Shown here: positions 58,661 to 64,000 of the stretch, piece after piece | Layout: each line of letters opens with the position of its first letter | Numbering within the stretch: position 1 is the first letter of the stretch | DNA from: Ananas comosus | Taxonomy: Eukaryota > Streptophyta > Magnoliopsida > Poales > Bromeliaceae | Assembly (NCBI RefSeq): GCF_001540865.1 | Contig: NC_033630.1 | Span: 10,436,471 to 10,500,470, forward strand | Reading direction: 5' to 3' | DNA: 64,000 nucleotides | Notes under the pieces: model-generated | Database searches by the model: none | What the model saw: the letters and a program-made list of their open reading frames with translations, nothing else | What the model was told of the DNA's origin: nothing | Translations under genes and position numbers: made by a program

Positions 58661-59372
58661 GTGATCTGCTCCCATTTTCATTCTGGCATTAGCAGATTCT
58701 GAAGCTTGCCGGCAAGTATCACTACTAGAAAATTAGTCATTAGTGGCATTTATTTATACTGCTAAATGATCAACAAATGCTGCTAAAAGTTTTAGCAGCA
58801 TATGACACCAAATGCTGCCTATGCTAATGTTGCTAAACATATTAGCAGCATTCATTATAAATGCCTTAAATATAAATCAATTAGTGTCATTAGGAACATG
58901 CCGCTAAAAGGAATTAAATGCTAATTTTAAATTGCTTATTAGTGGCACATAAATATAATGCCGCTAATACAAATATATGATTTTAGAAATTAAAATTTTA
59001 AAATCTTAATTTTATGAAATTAAAATTTTAAAATTATTTTAAATTTAATTTTTTTGAGATGATACCTGCTTCGTTTATTTTTTTTTTGAAATGAACTTTG
59101 CTGGAAATGTGAATTAACTAAGATTCGAACTTGAGACCTCGAGTACCAACCACCAAGCCCTTTGCTACTTGTGCTAGCAACTATTAGTTATTTATATTTT
59201 AATTTTTTTTAATTTTTAGTCTTCTATTTTAAAATTTTAAAATTTTAAATTTTAAATTTTAAAATTTAAATACTAAATTTAAATTTTTAATTTTGAAATA
59301 TGAAATTTTAAGTTTCAAAATTAATAGTTTTAAATTTGAAATTTTAAATTTAAAATGGATTTAAAAATTTAA

Positions 59373-61238
59373 TGTAGTATCCCTGGTGTGCAGCATTTGA
59401 GGCTTGTCGACACGTCGTGAGGGTGTCGGGACAAGTCCAAGTCGTGTTGGCGCGAAATAGACGCAAAACAGACTAGTGGGCACGCGAGAGCAGGAGTTAA
59501 CATTGGAATCTGCAAACTGCAGATTTTCTGCTTGTTGTACCGATACAACATCGGAAGTGTACAGGTACACTTTCTATACCGGTACAACATCGGAGGTGTA
59601 CCGGTATACTTTGCCTGTTTCCGCACAGCTGCTCTCGGGTTGCCATTTGTACCGGTACAGTTGCTCGTGTACCGGTACACCAGGGTAAGTGAGAGGGCTT
59701 TTTGGTCTTTTCTCACCTCGTTTGTGTCACCCTCTTCCCCAGTCTATATGTTTGCGTAGAGAGGAGTTGAGGGAGAGTTTTTCTGCTGGTTTTCTTCCCT
59801 CTCTTTCTAGCTTGGACCGAGTGTGGAGGAGCTCTCGGGTGGAGTTGTTTCGTCGCCGGCGTCGCGTCGCGGAGCCATTCGAGCACACGAGCGTTGTGGT
59901 GGCTGCGTTGGGAGGCTGAGCGAGCGTGTGATTCCGCCGTTTCGACGTCGCGCCGGTGTTGGATTAGCATTTGAGGTGGGTTTATCATCGGATTTCTACT
60001 CCTAAAGTCTCGGTTAATGGCATGTATATTTTGTGTTATGCATTTCATGTGTAATAGCTCGAATTTGTGAATTGTTCATGTCTTTGACATCTAAACTGAA
60101 TTTGGAGCATAGTGTTATTGGTAGATAAATTAGACATGTAGACTTGGATTTGACTTAGAAGAAAATCCGCGAATATAACCCGTCATATGCTTACACTACC
60201 AGTTTAGCTTTAGGAGCCGTTGTTATTTGGTATCGCCGCAGTATCAGCGTGGTGGATACCCCAGGTAGTGTAGATTGCTGTTACGCTCGTGCTGGGATGC
60301 CGGGCCTATTTTTTTTTACAGTAGTGTTCAGACTGTTCCGGACTGTTCGGGGCCGTCGAGGTTGACGGTGGACTCAGATTGCCGTGTTGGCACCAGATTG
60401 TGCCGAGGGCACGTGACTTGTTGGTTGTTAGACCAGTTGGACCCTGTTTCTTGACTTTAGCCTGTGAGAGCCTGATTGAGTTCGACAGAAATACGCTTGC
60501 ATACTCGATTGGGTCGCGCCCACGAGTGCCACTCCGGAGTCGGACTTAGTGCTTTTGCGTTGGTGTCGTTGTGTCCTGATTGTACTTGCTCTCCACTAAC
60601 TACCCAGCGTGGTGGTTGTTAGTGCAGCTTCGACAGGCGGGACGGGTGTATCACAGTCCCTGTTGAGATTGGGTCAGTATTTACTTTTACTACAGTTGGT
60701 TAGTGTAGCGCATGATAGTGTAGGGACATGTAGCTGTAGGTTGTCTTCCAGCTTTTCCTACTATTTTTACTTCCTTCTGTAGACTTAGTGGGTGGACCGA
60801 TGATGTTGAGGGCGGCACCCACTGAGGACTATTTATTTTACAGTAGTTCTCACACTCAATTGTTCCTTTTCGTTTTGTAGAGCCGTCGTCGTCGGCTACT
60901 ACTGATCCTGATCGTGACAAGGGCGTCGCGAGTTAGAACCCTACCAGACGAGCCAGAGCTAGTGGAGTACCAGCTACAGGTAGTTATAGTTTTTGGTTCA
61001 TTACATACTGATGTTATACCTCGCTGGAGCGAGTGTTTTTGTACCAGGATACTGTGTATGTACTGATCCATTTTTATTATATACTCATGTTCTTTTTCCT
61101 AACAGCTCTATACTACTGGTTGTAGTATTGTATTATTGCAAGTACAGTTACAGCTTCGCTTCGTTTACGGAAAAAATTTCTATGTATACGGCGAGTCTGT
61201 TGGCGTGCCCGGAGAAATGAGTAATCCAGGACGTGACA
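59373..61238 (+). mobile_element. solo gypsy LTR inside the CACTA element, TSD TTTAA
   Basis: 1866 bp, TGTAGTATCCC...GGACGTGACA, the reverse-complement orientation of the gypsy 2 LTR at 56159-58070 and clearly the same family. TSD TTTAA at 59368-59372 and 61239-61243. No internal sequence remains, so it formed by LTR-LTR recombination. Confidence 0.92.
59535..59682 (+). promoter_or_regulatory. U3 dyad array, solo LTR (core GTACCGGTAC)
   Basis: Six dyads: TTGTACCGATACAA (59535), GTGTACAGGTACAC (59557), TATACCGGTACAA (about 59576), GTGTACCGGTATAC (59597), TTGTACCGGTACAG (59648), GTGTACCGGTACAC (59667). A TATA-like CTATATG follows at about 59744, so the array-to-promoter order matches the other gypsy LTRs. 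Confidence 0.78.
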
Positions 61239-61857
61239 TTTAAAATTTAAAAATTAAAAATTTTAGAATTTAAAATTTAAAATATAAATTTTAAAATTTT
61301 AAAATTTAAATTATAAGTTAAATTTTTAAAATTATATGTTTCGAATTTTAAACTTTAATTTTAGAATTTTTAATTCTAAATAAAAAAGGAATATATTAAT
61401 TAGTAATGATATTTAGTAATAAGTGCTGCTAGTTTATTATATTTAGCGGCATTCACTAATTTATACTGCTAACTTATCATATTTTGCAACCTTAATAGTA
61501 AATTGCTGCTAAATAATTAAATCTAGCGGCAATTATCAAGTAATGCTGCTAAATATATTAATTGGTATGATTTAAATAAAATATTGCGGAGCAAATATTG
61601 CGGCATTTAGCAATAAGTGCTTTACTTTATTACATTTAGTGTCATTTTTTATAAAATGGCGGCATTCACTCATTTATGCTGCTAATTTATTCTATTTTGC
61701 AACATTAATAGTAAATTGCTGCTAAATTATTAAATTTAGCGGCACTTATAAAGTAATGCTGTTAAATATATTAATTAACGTTATTTAAATAAATGCTGCG
61801 GAGTAAATACCGCTAAATCATGAATTTGTAGTAGTGCACCTGATGCTCAGCTTTCAC

Positions 61858-63180
61858 TTATTGGCAAGTCAGACACTGAACCACATATCTACCAATGTCC
61901 CGCTTCATTCCATTCCACCAGAAGTGCGCGTTCAAGTCCTTATACATTTTGGTTCTACCAGGGTGAACCATATAAGGTGAGTAATGAGCCTCTCTCAAAA
62001 TCTCCTCTCGGTTCTCTGAATCCATAGGCACACACAGTCGGTCCCTGTACCGCAGTACTCCCGAACTGTCCACAGAAAAGGCCTCCGCATGTCCCCTCTC
62101 TAACTGCTCTCGAATCCTCAATAAGTACGAGTCTCCACTCTGTTTCTCCCTGATCCTGTCTAACAGAGTAGGCTGCAAGACCATAGACATCAGTCTCGGA
62201 GTAGACCCAGGGGACACTACCTCGAGCCTTAACCGCTGCAGCTCCTCAAGTAACGGCTTCTGCTGAGTAATCAACATGCCCAAGCTCTGCACTGAATTCC
62301 TGCTTAACGCATCTGCCACCACATTCGCCTTGCCGGGATGATATTGAATACTAATATCATAGTCCTTCAATAACTCTAACCACCGGCGTTGCCTCAAGAT
62401 TAACTTCTTTTGGGTGAACAGATACTTGAGACTTTTATTATCAGTGAAAACCTTGCAGTGCTCGCCATACAAGTAATATCGCCACAACTTCAAAGCAAAA
62501 ATCATCGTAGCAAGCTCCAAGTCATGCGTAGGGTAATTTTTTCTCGTAATTATTCAGTTGCTGAGAAGCATAAGCAATTACCCTACCATGCTGCATCAGC
62601 ACACAACCCAAACCACTGTGTGATGCATCACTGTAAATCACAAATCCTTCCCCTATAATTAGGAGGGCAAGGATAGGAGCCGACATCAACCTCTGTCTCA
62701 ACCCATCGAAGCTCCTCTGACAATCCTCACTCCAGATAAATTTAATTTCCTTTCGAGTCAATCGAGTGAGGGGTGTAGAAAGCTTCGCAAAGCCTTCCAC
62801 AAACCGACGATAATATCCAGCTAATCCAAGGAAAATCCTCACCTCGGTCACCGTCATCGGTATGGGCCAATCCCGAATAACATCAATCTTCTTCAGGTCC
62901 ACTGCTACTCCAACCGCAGAAATCACATGGCCCAAGAAAGAAACCTCCCACAACCAAAACTCGCACTTCTTCAGCTTAGCATACAACTTCTTTTCCCTCA
63001 AAAGCTGTAACACTATCCTCAACTGCTCCTCATACTCGACATTACTCCAGGAGTATATCAGAATATCATCAATGAACACCACTACGAATCTATCCAAGAA
63101 CGGCTTGAATACTCTATTCATCAGATCCATAAATGCGACAGGGGCATTCGTCAATTAAAAAGGCATCACAGTGAACTCAT
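61858..63180 (-). pseudogene. gypsy 2 reverse transcriptase (C-terminal half), RNase H and integrase HHCC region
   Basis: 63154-62522: [20 protein letters not shown], catalytic FIDDILIYS, then the connection and RNase H with [15 protein letters not shown] (intact DAS). A 1-base shift near 62521 separates 62520-61858: [22 protein letters not shown], and the HHCC segment ending QCLTCQ. It is less damaged than element 1 here: no stop at the positions equivalent to 47271, 46512 and 46191. Confidence 0.9.
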
Positions 63181-63222
63181 AATGCCCGTATCGAGTCCGA
63201 AAGCCTTCTTGGGAACATCCTC

Positions 63223-64000
63223 TGATGCAGAATCGGGTGCGGATAGGATTGATCCGTTTAGGTTTTAAATTTTTTTCTAATTTTCAGAATTATTTTACTT
63301 TTTAATTTGTTTTAGTCGTTTTTGTGAAGATTTTTAGGATTTATCATATGGAATAAATTACTAAAAATTAGGGATATGGTTTAGATTTTTTTTTATATAC
63401 TCAAATTAGGAAAATATCTCAAAAATCTTGAGATTTGAATTAGATTAGGATTACGGTTGGAAGGTTATAACTATAGCCTATAATTTGTAATTTGGGAACG
63501 AGTTATGATAGAATAAAATTTGGGTTTGTGTTTTGACTGTGGTCATGGTATCTTCGTCCCCTCTCATTCTCTGCCGTGTGTATCAGCAAGATCCTTCTCA
63601 AGAGGTTCTATCTTTTTCTTTCTCTTCTTCTTTTCTCCTTTCATCTATTTCTCTTATTCTTCAATCTTCTCTTAATTTTCTTTTAAAAGAAAATGTCTAA
63701 ATCTTTTTTTTTTCTTAGAGCCGTACTACTTTTTTAATTTTTTTCCTCTTTTTTTTATTACGAAAATTAATTTAAAATTTATTAAAATCTTTAAAAAAAT
63801 ATTTTAAAAAATCTAAAAATTAATCTAAAATTTTTAGAAAATTCTAAATTTGGTTTTAAATTGATTTTGGGCTCATCACTTGGAAGATAGATTATGGTTT
63901 TCTTAATCTGTCCTGCATCAGTTTTGGTATCAGAGCAAAATTGATCAATAAATTAATTTTCATAATGCCGACAAACGCAATACTTTGTTCAATGCTTGAA
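63223..64000 (+). mobile_element. 5' LTR and start of a third LTR retrotransposon, inserted in gypsy 2
   Basis: LTR 63223-63920 (698 bp) with 8-bp inverted ends TGATGCAG...CTGCATCA, followed at once by a primer-binding site TTTGGTATCAGAGC (initiator tRNA-Met type). Gypsy 2 similarity stops exactly at 63222 (CATCCTC). A possible gag ATG at 63965 opens a frame that runs off the window. The family cannot be assigned. Confidence 0.88.

Larger units (their letters stand above)
58720..61836. mobile_element. non-autonomous CACTA element inserted in gypsy 2
   Basis: Starts CACTACTAGAAAATTAG and ends AATTTGTAGTAGTG. Many subterminal repeats of GCTGCTAAA/TTTAGCGGCA/TTAGCAGCA type occur within about 270 bp of the left end and 430 bp of the right. 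Flanking triplets TAT and CAC each differ by one base from TAC, the triplet at that place in element 1, so a decayed TSD is likely. Without the solo LTR inside it, the element is about 1.25 kb and non-coding. Confidence 0.82.
56159..63222 (-). mobile_element. Ty3/gypsy element 2 (related family), 5' part cut off
   Basis: The 3' LTR is 56159-58070 (1912 bp, TGTCACGCCCC...GATACTACA). The interior continues to 63222, where another retrotransposon interrupts it. Integrase, RNase H and reverse transcriptase match element 1 closely. Changes: a 508-bp deletion in integrase, a CACTA insertion at 58720-61836, and frameshifts. Gag, protease and the 5' LTR lie beyond the interruption or outside the window. 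Confidence 0.92.

Overview
This is a plant nuclear window, most likely from a monocot. It has spliced genes with GT-AG introns, AT-rich intergenic DNA packed with nested LTR retrotransposons, small DNA transposons with clear target-site duplications (TSDs), a 100-N placeholder gap and a single-N join. The JAGGED-type protein and the GC-rich hAT repeats look monocot-like. I suspect pineapple (Ananas) from the look of the repeats, but that is an impression, not a demonstrated assignment.

Only two host genes are convincing. (1) Plus strand, 1813-9473: an SMP domain plus three C2 domains, the plant synaptotagmin-like/NTMC2 type 3 (SYTF-like) tether of endoplasmic reticulum-plasma membrane contacts. 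Eleven clean exons (2968-9473) all begin and end in phase 0. Two upstream exons (1813-1888, 2047-2154) are recognisable but riddled with single-base indels next to the assembly gap, and the membrane-anchor exon is missing. One exon carries a 185-bp duplication across a single N, which is an assembly join. (2) Minus strand, 36487-35182: a JAGGED/STAMENLESS1-type single C2H2 zinc-finger repressor with a DLNxxP EAR motif. Its finger exon appears to be spliced by a GC-AG intron. GA/CT microsatellites lie upstream. Its first exon is unresolved.

The rest is transposons. 9.7-18.4 kb: a cluster of short inverted-repeat elements, including two MULE-type MITEs, one further MITE and two GC-rich hAT MITEs with perfect 8-bp TSDs. 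19.4-24.8 kb: a CACTA transposase fragment, a TRIM, a solo LTR and one copy of a 687-bp repeat. 25.6-32.5 kb: a decayed Ty1/copia gag region hit by a 509-bp mini-CACTA and by a non-autonomous copia that itself carries a TRIM, with a second mini-CACTA beyond. 39.3-39.9 kb: another intact TRIM. 40.0-54.5 kb: a three-level nest, LINE <- gag-only copia <- 9.8-kb Ty3/gypsy chromovirus, each level with a TSD. 56.2-63.2 kb: a second gypsy element of a related family, hit by a CACTA element that in turn holds a solo LTR of the same gypsy family. At 63,223 a new LTR element begins and runs off the window.

The most interesting signal is in the gypsy LTRs. Each U3 carries an array of near-perfect dyads just upstream of its TATA box. 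The dyad core differs between families (CGGGCGCCCG versus ACCGGT/ACTGGT), while the rest of the LTR is recognisably homologous. No CRISPR array, rRNA or tRNA gene was recognised.
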